Notes under the pieces: generated by a model | Told to the model about the DNA's origin: nothing | The model's database searches: none | Seen by the model: the letters and a program-made list of their open reading frames with translations, nothing else | Shown: piece after piece, positions 14,436 through 20,273 of the stretch | Numbering within the stretch: the first letter of the stretch is position 1 | Layout of the letters: each line of letters opens with the position of its first letter | Program-made: the position numbers and the translations under genes | Source: a virus | Virus record (IMG/VR): IMGVR_UViG_3300036820_000069 | Span: 1 to 22,490 of that record | Length of the DNA stretch: 22,490 nt | Strand: one strand, 5' to 3'

Positions 14436-14828
14436 CTAGCCGTCGCCCGCCGCGATCGCGGCGACCTGGGATCGCCGCCGGAGCCCGAGCTTCGCTAGCA
14501 CGGCCGAGACGTAGTTCTTTATGGTCGACTCGGAGAGGAACATCTGCTCGGCGATCTCGTGGTTGGAGAGGCCCTGCCGGAGCAGGCGCAGGACCGCGCG
14601 CTCCTGGACGGTCAATGACTGCATGCCAGGGAGCGAGTGGCCCGGCAGGCGAAGCTGCTCGGCCGTCCAGGAGCCCGAGAGCTCGATCGCGGCCAGATGA
14701 CCGGGGCCCTCGCCGCAGGCGCAGCGCAGGAGCACGGTCGTCCTGCCGTCGCCTGACGGCCGCGCGTCGGCGACCTCGAGCTGGTGGTCGTGCGCCGGCC
14801 GACGACGACGGGAGAGCCTGATCCTCAT
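14436..14828 (-). CDS. LuxR-type HTH transcription regulator (130 aa)
   Basis: The C-terminal ~56 residues (71-126) are a clear GerE/LuxR DNA-binding domain: LTVQERAVLRLLRQGLSNHE, then IAEQMFLSESTIKNYVSAVL and AKLGLRRRSQVAAIA. The N-terminal part (1-65) contains VLLRCACGEGPG and is not a receiver or known sensor domain; it may bind metal through CxC. Only the HTH is typical of response regulators, so activation is probably by other means or by amount. The gene lies directly upstream of the portal and has its own leaderless promoter. It is a candidate switch for the late genes; that role is inferred. Confidence 0.85.
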   Translation of the reverse strand: MRIRLSRRRRPAHDHQLEVADARPSGDGRTTVLLRCACGEGPGHLAAIELSGSWTAEQLRLPGHSLPGMQSLTVQERAVLRLLRQGLSNHEIAEQMFLSESTIKNYVSAVLAKLGLRRRSQVAAIAAGDG

Positions 14829-14834
14829 GGCATA

Positions 14835-14840
14835 ATCCTA
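14835..14840 (-). promoter_or_regulatory. Predicted -10 box of a leaderless HTH-gene promoter
   Basis: The minus strand reads GCGG-TAGGAT, six bases, ATG. Same geometry as the portal, terminase and zinc-protein sites. No convincing -35 box. Confidence 0.55.
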
Positions 14841-14876
14841 CCGCGGAATGCGCAGCCGCCTGTCTGCTCTGCGCTG

Positions 14877-15338
14877 CTAGCAGGCCTGGGCGTCGGACGC
14901 GTCCATCGCTTTGGTCCATGCGGCATCATCCTGCGCGGTGGTCCCGTAGCCAGGGCCGGGCTGGAGCAGGTCGGCGACGACCACGAGGTCATTGAGCCAG
15001 CTGACGTAGCCGGCCTTGCCGACGTGCTGCGGCTCGAGCGACGGATGGGCGAGGACGTAGTCGGCGCTGGCGCGGACCGCGCGCGCGTCGGCCTCGAACT
15101 TCAGGTGATTCGCCGCGGACGGGTCGCCGCTCTCGACGTACAGGGCATATGCCAGCGTCGAGACCTGGTCGTTGATGATGTCCTGGTCCTGGCCGCCCTC
15201 GGAATTCAGCCAGGCGATGTCCTGCGCGTTGGTGCATGACGCCGCCGGCGACTTGGTCGCGGCCTGCGAGCCGCCTGCGAGCCCCGCGAGCGCGCCCGCG
15301 GCGATCGCGATGACCGCCGCCGTCTTTGCTGCCCTCAT
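14877..15338 (-). CDS. Secreted protein of unknown function (153 aa)
   Basis: The N-terminus has a signal peptide: a basic start (MRAAK), a hydrophobic core (TAAVIAIAAGALAGLAGG) and a likely cut after SQA at about residue 26. The mature part is helical, with Cys35 and a final Cys153 that could form a disulfide. It contains ADYVLAHPSLEPQHVGKAGY and LNDLVVVADLLQPGPG. No family is recognised. It has its own promoter of the GGCGTTTACAA type and a ribosome site (AAAGGA) upstream. The reading frame is also open into the preceding gene, so a single long protein is possible, but the signal peptide and the promoter favour this start. A host-surface or fitness gene of moron type is likely. Confidence 0.7.
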   Translation of the reverse strand: MRAAKTAAVIAIAAGALAGLAGGSQAATKSPAASCTNAQDIAWLNSEGGQDQDIINDQVSTLAYALYVESGDPSAANHLKFEADARAVRASADYVLAHPSLEPQHVGKAGYVSWLNDLVVVADLLQPGPGYGTTAQDDAAWTKAMDASDAQAC

Positions 15339-15686
15339 GTCCCTGTCCTTTCGTTGCCGTCTGCCCAGCATATCATGCCCGGGGCAAGCTTGTAAACGCC
15401 GGTCTTCGGCAGTCCTTCCTTTGCGGAACTTCTCCGGGACGACCGCCTCATAAAGCGCCCTGATCTCGTCCCACCGGTTCGACACGCCGTAGTACGTTTG
15501 CTTCTGGTCGAACCGGATGAGCATGTCGGCGGCGTCGATCTCGAGATCGCCGATGATCGCGTGGATCGCATGCCTGAGGAAGCCGGCATCGGACTTGCGA
15601 TGCGGCTCGCGCTCAGGCTCCCGCACCTCGATGATTATGTACGTCAGCCGGGGCCGGTCAGCCGGCTCTGTCACGGTCACGGTCAT
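15335..15686 (-). CDS. Operon protein of unknown function with unresolved 3' end
   Basis: The start (MTVTVTEPADRPRLTYIIIE) overlaps the stop of the 200-residue gene by four bases, so the N-terminus is well supported. Residues up to about 85 are protein-like (FLRHAIHAIIGDLEIDAADM, RALYEAVVPEKF). Beyond this the same frame becomes Arg-rich with unusual codons and stays open into the secreted protein. The +1 frame instead continues with KEGLPKTGVYKLAPGMICWA and ends with a TGA that overlaps the next ATG, exactly as its neighbours do. Either a frameshift (biological or sequencing error), two overlapping frames or a fusion could explain this. The end given here is that of the +1 frame. Confidence 0.5.
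15367..15400 (-). promoter_or_regulatory. Promoter P5 of the secreted-protein gene
   Basis: GGCGTTTACAA on the minus strand (from 15400) contains TTTACA. TATGCT at 15367-15372 follows after 18 bases. It shares the extended -35 with the other four sites but not their leader; 62 bases separate the element from the ATG at 15338. Confidence 0.65.
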
Positions 15687-16285
15687 ATCTCGCGCACCTC
15701 GTAGGCCGGCGGGAGATCGACGTAGCCGTTCTCCGGGATGACCCGGCTCCAGCCCCGCCACGGCGGCCGGTCATCGGCCAGCATGCCCCGCATGATCGCG
15801 TGCCTGTGGAGCCTGCTGATAACCTCGACGCGCTTCCCGCCGTCCGGCGCGGGGCAGGCCTGCACAGACGCGAGCGCGATCCGCTGAACCTGCTTCGCGG
15901 AAAGCTTCGCGTCGCGGCTCGCGCTGAAGTTCCTGAACCTGAAGTAGAGCGCGATGCTCCCGTCAGGCATCGCAGTGAACGATATCATGTTCGCGGGCGA
16001 GCTTTCCTCCTCGCTCTCCTGAAGGTAGACCGGGCTAAACTCCGGCATGCCCTCGTTCTCCAGGGAGGAGTCGAATGACGCGTCCCGGGCGACTTCCTCT
16101 GCCTGCGCGACGACCTCGGCATCCCAGAGCTGCACTCGCCTGTCGAGTATCCTCGTGATCTCGGCGCAGATCTGCTCCCTGGCGCCAGCGAACAGCGTGC
16201 CCGGAAGAATCGCCAGGGCTATCTCCGCCGCCGCCTCGTCGCTTGCCTGGATCTTGCGCAGCGCCCTTTGCTCTTGCGTGCTCAT
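15683..16285 (-). CDS. 200-aa protein with FSPVYLQES motif, function unknown
   Basis: An alpha-helical N-terminal half (LRKIQASDEAAAEIALAILP, ICAEITRILDRRVQLWDAEV) is followed by an acidic hinge, EFSPVYLQESEEESS (about 82-96), and a beta-type C-terminal half (ISFTAMPDGSIALYFRFRNF, VISRLHRHAIMRGMLADD). The hinge matches the KPFDPVYLQES of the peptides encoded beside the two ARTs, the only link seen between this operon and the effector locus. Both ends overlap neighbours by four bases (ATGA). No family is recognised. Confidence 0.75.
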   Translation of the reverse strand: MSTQEQRALRKIQASDEAAAEIALAILPGTLFAGAREQICAEITRILDRRVQLWDAEVVAQAEEVARDASFDSSLENEGMPEFSPVYLQESEEESSPANMISFTAMPDGSIALYFRFRNFSASRDAKLSAKQVQRIALASVQACPAPDGGKRVEVISRLHRHAIMRGMLADDRPPWRGWSRVIPENGYVDLPPAYEVREI

Positions 16286-16503
16286 ATCGCTTCCCTTCCC
16301 GTGTGGTCTTCCACCGTGTAATTACCGCCGCCCGTCGCGGTGACGAGCGCGTAGCCGCCCTCTGTCGGCTCCGCCTTGGAGCCCGGCTGGACCTGGCGCG
16401 CGATCTCGAGGACGCGGATGCACCTGTCCAGCGGCCAGCGGTACGTCTTCCCGAGGAACGCGGCGGCATCCTGCGAGGCGACGCGCCTTGCGGGGTACGC
16501 CAT
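16282..16503 (-). CDS. 73-aa protein of unknown function
   Basis: Begins MAYPARRVASQDAAAFLGKT and ends with a small beta hairpin, GGYALVTATGGGNYTVEDHT. The ATG overlaps the stop of the membrane peptide upstream (TGATG) and its TGA overlaps the next ATG. No family is recognised; the coupling pattern supports expression. Confidence 0.7.
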   Translation of the reverse strand: MAYPARRVASQDAAAFLGKTYRWPLDRCIRVLEIARQVQPGSKAEPTEGGYALVTATGGGNYTVEDHTGREAI

Positions 16504-16661
16504 CAGAACAGGCCGAGAGCCCACAGGGCCGGCCACGCCGCCACCCACACGGCGTAAGCCATCAGGGCCAGGGCGGCGAGCCCCGCGACGGCCTCGGCCG
16601 CGCGCAGGGCGCTTTCTCGTCTGACTGCCACCCGCACATAGTACGCCGTGACTGCGCTCAT
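16503..16661 (-). CDS. 52-aa single-pass membrane peptide
   Basis: The basic N-terminus (YYVRVAVRRESALRAAE) is followed by one long hydrophobic stretch rich in Trp and Ala (AGLAALALMAYAVWVAAW, then PALWALGLF). The N-terminal charge suggests the N-terminus faces the cytoplasm. The TGA/ATG overlaps at both ends and an AGGAA site upstream support translation. It could be a holin-like or membrane-anchor peptide, but no lysis gene is nearby, so no function is claimed. Confidence 0.65.
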   Translation of the reverse strand: MSAVTAYYVRVAVRRESALRAAEAVAGLAALALMAYAVWVAAWPALWALGLF

Positions 16662-16837
16662 TGCTTCCTTGTCTCCTCTTGGATCTCGCTTACGCTCTTG
16701 CGCCCCTCGCGGATCGCGATCTCGAGCGCATGGACTCTGTCGGCATGCTGCTGCCAGTAGGACTCGCCGCCGGCGCGCGGGACAGCCAGCGCGGGCTTGC
16801 CGTCAACGTGGAGCATGATGTCCTGCGGCCCGTTCAC
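16658..16837 (-). CDS. 59-aa protein of unknown function
   Basis: GTG start overlapping the upstream stop (GTGA), stop overlapping the next ATG. A short beta segment, DIMLHVDGKPALAVPRAGG, precedes a helix, SYWQQHADRVHALEIAIREG, and a charged end. A longer frame exists upstream but is Arg-rich and overlaps the 116-residue gene, so it was not used. Confidence 0.65.
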   Translation of the reverse strand: MNGPQDIMLHVDGKPALAVPRAGGESYWQQHADRVHALEIAIREGRKSVSEIQEETRKQ

Positions 16838-17184
16838 GTGTGCATCTCCGCGCCAAGGGAAATATCGAAGGTCATGCGGGAGTCTTCGTCGTTCATCATC
16901 TCGACGATCCCGAGACCCAGCTTGCAGGCCCACGTCGTCACCTTCGCGATCGCGTCGCTGCGGTCGATGGCGTCGATATTGCGCGCGACCTTGACGACGC
17001 GGCGCTCGAGGCCGCGCCCGGTTATGATCTGGAGCTTGCAGCTGAAGGCGCTGGTCTTCTGGCGCGCCGCCTCCTCTGCCACGACTTCATCGAGCGCGGA
17101 CAGGTCATTCGACGCTTTCTCTGCGGCGATCTCGCCTTCTTCGTCATCGCGCACGTGGTTGGTGCCCTCGCCGTAGCGCTTCAC
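16834..17184 (-). CDS. 116-aa protein of unknown function
   Basis: An acidic helical N-terminal part (DDEEGEIAAEKASNDLSALD) leads into a beta/alpha domain with SCKLQIITGRGLERRVVKVA, DAIDRSDAIAKVTTWACKLG and MTFDISLGAE. GTG start overlapping the previous stop (GTGA). No family is recognised. Two Cys residues are present without a metal-site pattern. Confidence 0.7.
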   Translation of the reverse strand: MKRYGEGTNHVRDDEEGEIAAEKASNDLSALDEVVAEEAARQKTSAFSCKLQIITGRGLERRVVKVARNIDAIDRSDAIAKVTTWACKLGLGIVEMMNDEDSRMTFDISLGAEMHT

Positions 17185-17420
17185 GCGCCTGCCTCCTTGT
17201 TCTCTGTCCTCTGCGGCGGGATGCCGCCGAGCCCCTCGAGCGCCGCCTCTGCGACGGCGATGAGGCGGAACAGCCCGTCGCGCATGCCCGCTATGGTGAA
17301 GCCGTCTATCGGCCTGCCGGCGAGCGCGCGGCGAGTCGCGGTGGCCAGGTCGGGCGTGATGCCCGCCTGGGTAACGAGCGTCGCGACCTGCTCGAGCGTC
17401 AGCGCGGCCTGCTTCCTCAT
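17181..17420 (-). CDS. 79-aa helical protein of unknown function
   Basis: Sequence MRKQAALTLEQVATLVTQAG continues with DLATATRRALAGRPIDGFTI and helix LFRLIAVAEAALEGLGGI. The start overlaps the 50-residue gene's stop by four bases. Mostly helical by composition; no named family. Confidence 0.7.
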   Translation of the reverse strand: MRKQAALTLEQVATLVTQAGITPDLATATRRALAGRPIDGFTIAGMRDGLFRLIAVAEAALEGLGGIPPQRTENKEAGA

Positions 17421-17569
17421 GATTCCTCGATCTCGTCTGCGGCGAAGCCGGCGGGGAGCTCGAGCGCGCTCTGCCCGTCGAGGCGGACCCACGTCATCTG
17501 CCTGTCAGCGCCGGCCGGGGCCGGCACGATTACCCCCGCGCCGCGGGGCGTAACCACGCGGCGGTTCAC
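17417..17569 (-). CDS. 50-aa protein of unknown function
   Basis: GTG start inside the stop of the 156-residue gene (GTGA) and TGA overlapping the next ATG. The sequence is beta-type: VVTPRGAGVIVPAPAG, MTWVRLDGQSALELPAGF and an acidic end, ADEIEES. No family is recognised. Confidence 0.65.
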   Translation of the reverse strand: MNRRVVTPRGAGVIVPAPAGADRQMTWVRLDGQSALELPAGFAADEIEES

Positions 17570-18036
17570 TGCTGCTCGCCGTGCAGAGGACATTGCCCGC
17601 GCACTCGGCCGAACTCGTCGGCATGCGCGACATCGCAGTTGGCGGGATCGCAGGTCGGGTTGCAGGCATGCGCCTCGGGATCGCGCGCAAGCGTGCAGGC
17701 AGTGATGAAGGCAGCGAGCGTCTCCTTGCCGACGAGCGCGGCGAGCATCTCGAAGGCCGCGTTGTAGACGGCGGCGGCGGCCTCGAAGTCATTCGCGTGC
17801 TGCGCGACATTCTGGGTGAGCGCGTAGCCGGCCTTGAAGCTGCGGTCGGCGTCGTCGAGGTTGCCGCGCATCCACTTCTGCGCGTCGCGGATCTTGTTCT
17901 CAGAAACGCGGATGCTCTGGAGCGCGCCGTAGACCGCGTAGCGAATGGTCTCGCCCTGGTCCTGCACGCTCGCCTCGACAGCGCGCGCCGCGGCGTAGAG
18001 CTTCTTCTCGCGGGTCTGCTCGGCCTTCGCGTTCAT
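17566..18036 (-). CDS. 156-aa protein with C-terminal Cys/His cluster, function unknown
   Basis: Residues 1-115 are helical (LYAAARAVEASVQDQGETIR, MLAALVGKETLAAFITAC). Residues ~112-152 carry a Cys/His cluster, ACTLARDPEAHACNPTCDP, ANCDVAHADEF and GQCPLHG, which could bind zinc. This is the first gene of the overlapping chain and has the conserved promoter-leader cassette 68 bases upstream, with GGGGAG as ribosome site. The codons for RVRGQCPLH contain the second arm of the 29-base near-repeat. No family is recognised. Confidence 0.75.
   Translation of the reverse strand: MNAKAEQTREKKLYAAARAVEASVQDQGETIRYAVYGALQSIRVSENKIRDAQKWMRGNLDDADRSFKAGYALTQNVAQHANDFEAAAAVYNAAFEMLAALVGKETLAAFITACTLARDPEAHACNPTCDPANCDVAHADEFGRVRGQCPLHGEQQ
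17581..17609. repeat. 29-base near-repeat, copy 2 (partner 3111-3139)
   Basis: Two transitions separate the copies. Here the bases are read in another frame (GRVRGQCPLH), while the AECAGNVLC frame of copy 1 is present but not the coding frame. Confidence 0.7.
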
Positions 18037-18104
18037 TTTCTCCCCTTGCTCGTGTTCCTGCGTACATCTCTACTATACCCTGCGGGGCGACAGTTGTAAA
18101 CGCC
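18037..18104 (-). promoter_or_regulatory. Promoter-leader cassette P3, leftward, for the 156-aa gene
   Basis: GGCGTTTACAACT (18104-18092), TTTACA at 18100-18095, 17 bases, then TATAGT (18077-18072). The leader GTACGCAGGAAC, two bases, GAGCAAGGGG matches P1, and the distance from element to ATG is the same 68 bases. The element lies within the last codons of the upstream 95-residue gene. Confidence 0.8.
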
Positions 18105-18360
18105 CGCTGGACGGAAGCTTCATGGCCTCCTCGCAGAGGCGGGAGATCGAGTCCTCGAGGGCGCTGATCTCCGCGTCGGCGCGGCGCTTCACCTCGCGGT
18201 GGTATGCGAGCGCGAACATCGCGTATGCCTTCGCGACCTGCGGGTTGGCGGGGTCGAATCCCTTTTTCTCCGCGTGCGCGATCCAGGCGGCGACCGGGGA
18301 CAGCGCCGCCGCGCCGGCCGCCGCGCCGGCGCGGCGCGCACTGTGAAGGTCCGGCCTCAT
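18073..18360 (-). CDS. 95-aa helical protein of unknown function
   Basis: The ATG overlaps the stop of the 47-residue gene by four bases. The protein is helical: AWIAHAEKKGFDPANPQVAK, YAMFALAYHREVKRRADAEI and SALEDSISRLCEEAMKLP. The last 13 codons overlap promoter P3. A longer frame upstream is out of step with the 47-residue gene and Arg-rich, so the inner ATG was chosen. Confidence 0.65.
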   Translation of the reverse strand: MRPDLHSARRAGAAAGAAALSPVAAWIAHAEKKGFDPANPQVAKAYAMFALAYHREVKRRADAEISALEDSISRLCEEAMKLPSSGRLQLSPRRV

Positions 18361-18500
18361 GACTCGGGGCCGGTCATGCGGAGGCCGGGAAGCGGCCAGA
18401 CCATCGCGTTGACGTCGATGAACTCCTGGGCGGCCTCGGCCGTGTCGAACGCGCGGGAGACGCGGTAGCCCTTCAGGTGGATGTAGCTGACCTTGAACAT
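18357..18500 (-). CDS. 47-aa protein of unknown function
   Basis: Reads MFKVSYIHLKGYRVSRAFDT, then AEAAQEFIDVNAMVWPL and an end in TGPES. This strand-helix layout, in which a beta strand is followed by FDTAEAAQEFID, resembles small actinophage proteins I cannot name. It directly follows cassette P4, with AAGGGG seven bases before the ATG. Confidence 0.75.
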   Translation of the reverse strand: MFKVSYIHLKGYRVSRAFDTAEAAQEFIDVNAMVWPLPGLRMTGPES

Positions 18501-18569
18501 TCACTGCCCCTTAGCTCGGTTCCTGCGTACCTCCTCATCGTACCGCATCGAACGGAAGTTGTAAACGCC
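18501..18569 (-). promoter_or_regulatory. Promoter-leader cassette P4, leftward, for the 47-aa gene
   Basis: GGCGTTTACAACT (18569-18557), TTTACA at 18565-18560, 17 bases, TACGAT (18542-18537). The leader has GTACGCAGGAAC and GAGCTAAGGGG before the ATG at 18500, 69 bases from the element. Confidence 0.8.
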
Positions 18570-18613
18570 CGTGGGCAGGGAACTCCGGGGCTCCCGCAAG
18601 CCGGCGGGCGCGG

Positions 18614-18619
18614 CATGAT
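18614..18619 (+). promoter_or_regulatory. Possible -10 box of a leaderless rightward promoter
   Basis: GCGG-CATGAT, six bases, ATG at 18626. The spacing equals the leftward leaderless sites but the first base of the box is C rather than T, so support is weak. Confidence 0.35.
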
Positions 18620-18625
18620 GCGCGC

Positions 18626-18787
18626 ATGGGGAATAAGAAGAGGAACCTGCTCGTCCAGTTCATGTGGGTGCTCGCCGCATGGGCGGCGTACGTCCGGGCG
18701 CTCGCCCTGGTCTTCGGGACCGGCGACGCCGCCGCGGAGGCCTACGCGGTCTGGCGAATCTGCCGGCGCGGCGGGATGTTCGCCTGA
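18626..18787 (+). CDS. 53-aa membrane-associated peptide
   Basis: A basic start (MGNKKRN) is followed by a hydrophobic helix, LLVQFMWVLAAWAAYVRALA, and a basic end (RICRRGGMFA). One membrane pass is likely. It reads divergently from the 47-residue gene. Codon use fits the rest of the window. No family is recognised. Confidence 0.55.
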   Translation: MGNKKRNLLVQFMWVLAAWAAYVRALALVFGTGDAAAEAYAVWRICRRGGMFA

Positions 18788-18864
18788 GCGGCGCGCACGG
18801 CCCGCGGGCTGACTGGGCGTGGCTCTTCGCCAGGGCGCGGGCCGGCGTCGCCTCCCGCGGGCCG

Positions 18865-19116
18865 GTGCTGGACACCGCCGTCCCCGCCTGGCCGTGCGAG
18901 ATCAGGCTGGCCATGCGCAAGGGCGGGAACGGGAAGGTCCTCAACGTCAGGTGCGCGTGCATGGCGCAGACGCGGGAATGGCCGTCGCCGCGGTTCACCG
19001 GGTACGACATCCTCGGCACCGCCGGGTCGCTCGCGGAGGCGGTCGCGCTCTGGCGCGAGCACGCGGGAAAGGGGAAGCCGGGCGCCTTACGGGCGGCGCC
19101 CGGCTTTCTCGCTTAA
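18865..19116 (+). CDS. 83-aa protein of unknown function; start uncertain
   Basis: The middle (CEIRLAMRKGGNGKVLNVRC, then FTGYDILGTAGSLAEAVALW) resembles, from memory, a small protein type in actinobacteria and their phages, with a CxC and a GYDxLGT..SLAEA helix. The GTG at 18865 is the first in-frame start codon that keeps the beta strand; the frame is open further upstream, but that region overlaps the previous gene. The last residues are encoded by the terminator stem. Function unknown. Confidence 0.5.
   Translation: MLDTAVPAWPCEIRLAMRKGGNGKVLNVRCACMAQTREWPSPRFTGYDILGTAGSLAEAVALWREHAGKGKPGALRAAPGFLA
19077..19104 (+). terminator. Intrinsic terminator
   Basis: GCCGGGCGCC (19077-19086) and GGCGCCCGGC (19095-19104) form a perfect 10-bp stem with an 8-base loop, followed by TTTCTC. 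It overlaps the last codons of the rightward gene and lies between convergent genes, so it may also stop leftward transcripts of the beta-helix gene. Confidence 0.75.
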
Positions 19117-19126
19117 GCGGCCCGGG

Positions 19127-20086
19127 TTACGGGCAGTCCACCTCCGTGCCGTCGTCGGTGTAGTTGCCGGCCCACTCATTCCCCGAGTCGGAGCACGCGT
19201 AGTCCGTGACCTCGCCGAACTCGCCGCTCGTCGTGTAGAAATCCTGGCTGAAGTCGTTGCCCTCGACGACGACGTTCGCGGTCGGGTCGGTGCCGCCGGG
19301 GCTCGCATACCTGTCGCCGCCGTAGAGCGGGTAGCCCGCGCCGCCGAGCAGGTTGTAGAGGACGAACTTGTTGGCCGTCTCTCCCTCGTAGGTCGAGTCG
19401 AGGTTGATCGCGTCCGTCTGCGTAAGCTGGTCGAGGATCGTGTTGTTCGATATGATCAGCTGGCCGACCCCGCCGTCAGCGAAGATGCCATTGTCGTGGT
19501 CGCCGGTCGCGTACCCGAAGTTATGCAGGTAGTTCCCCGCGATTAGGCCGGTCGAGATCTGAATCCCGGTCTTGAACGCGCTGAGGTTGTCGTCGATCAC
19601 GGACGTGTAGGACGAGCTGCCGGAATCCAGGATCGCGGACCCAACGCGCCCGGAGCCGTCATTGTAGCCCGTGATCGTGGAGTGCTCGATCGTCGTCCCG
19701 GTCACGCCCTGGAGCTCGATCGCCCAGCTCGCCGCGGACGCCGGGGACAGGCTAACGTCCTGGATAGAGACGTCGGCCGCCTGGACGACGATCCCGCACG
19801 AACAGGAGAGGCCGGAGACTGCGGCGCCCGCCGTCTTCGCGTAGATCGCGCCGTGCGCGGAGTCCCAGCTCCAGCCCGGCCCGCTCGTCGCGCTCCCCGG
19901 GACCGCGGTTAGCGCGACATCGGACGGGACGCCGGTGTTCGTCGCGTCCGGGAAGCCGCACGAGGACGGCGTGGTATCGCATCCCGTCGGGGACGCCTTC
20001 GCGGGGCCGGCGAGCGCCAGCGCGCCGGCCAGAAGCGCGGCCGCGGCCGCGGCGGCCCCCGTTATCTTGATTTTCCGCCTGGTCAT
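19127..20086 (-). CDS. Secreted right-handed beta-helix protein (319 aa)
   Basis: A signal peptide is clear: MTRRKIK, an Ala/Leu core and a likely cut after AKA at about residue 31. The mature protein has the pattern CGFPDATNTGVP, then repeated short strands with Asn/Asp turns (VVQAADVSIQDVSL, TTIEHSTITGYNDG, QLIISNNTILDQ, ANVVVEGNDFSQD), as in pectate-lyase-like beta helices. Related proteins occur in actinobacteria and some of their phages. It may bind or cut a polysaccharide, but no catalytic residues could be fixed. Being exported by a signal peptide, it is more likely made by the infected cell or lysogen than carried on the virion. GGAAA precedes the ATG. Confidence 0.75.
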   Translation of the reverse strand: MTRRKIKITGAAAAAAALLAGALALAGPAKASPTGCDTTPSSCGFPDATNTGVPSDVALTAVPGSATSGPGWSWDSAHGAIYAKTAGAAVSGLSCSCGIVVQAADVSIQDVSLSPASAASWAIELQGVTGTTIEHSTITGYNDGSGRVGSAILDSGSSSYTSVIDDNLSAFKTGIQISTGLIAGNYLHNFGYATGDHDNGIFADGGVGQLIISNNTILDQLTQTDAINLDSTYEGETANKFVLYNLLGGAGYPLYGGDRYASPGGTDPTANVVVEGNDFSQDFYTTSGEFGEVTDYACSDSGNEWAGNYTDDGTEVDCP

Positions 20087-20120
20087 GGCATTTCCTTTCG
20101 CTTGACTGCCTTGACCTGGC

Positions 20121-20261
20121 TTACGGTAGCATGCCCGGGGAGCCGGCGGAGCCCTTATCCCGGCTTATTTCCTCTTTCGGGCAGTCGCACCAGCATGCGA
20201 GATCCCCGCAGCCGTGCTCGCCTGCGGGGAGGAGCTGGCATCGCGTGCAGGTGAACTCCAT
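20121..20261 (-). CDS. 46-aa cysteine-rich protein
   Basis: Six Cys in the first 27 residues, FTCTRCQLLP and HGCGDLACWCDCPKE, fit one zinc-binding knuckle pair. The ATG lies six bases after TAAAGT in the same layout as the portal and terminase sites, with no ribosome site, so it is probably leaderless. The promoter overlaps the last codons of the terminase gene. Function unknown. Confidence 0.65.
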   Translation of the reverse strand: MEFTCTRCQLLPAGEHGCGDLACWCDCPKEEISRDKGSAGSPGMLP

Positions 20262-20267
20262 ATGGCT

Positions 20268-20273
20268 ACTTTA
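20268..20273 (-). promoter_or_regulatory. Predicted -10 box of a leaderless promoter for the cysteine-rich protein
   Basis: The minus strand reads GCGG-TAAAGT, six bases, ATG. It overlaps the TAA stop of the terminase. Confidence 0.5.

Noticed and set aside
12628-14919. Portal frame extended upstream to 14919
   Set aside because: The extra 173 residues are Arg/Pro/Ala-rich, overlap the HTH gene in another frame and cross the predicted promoter; the GTG at 14400 fits better.
16503-16661. Holin call for the 52-aa membrane peptide
   Set aside because: Only a single hydrophobic segment supports it and no endolysin lies nearby.
20101-20130. Rightward TTGACT/TTGACC with TAGCAT as a promoter
   Set aside because: Spacings (19 or 10 bases) are poor and no rightward gene follows.
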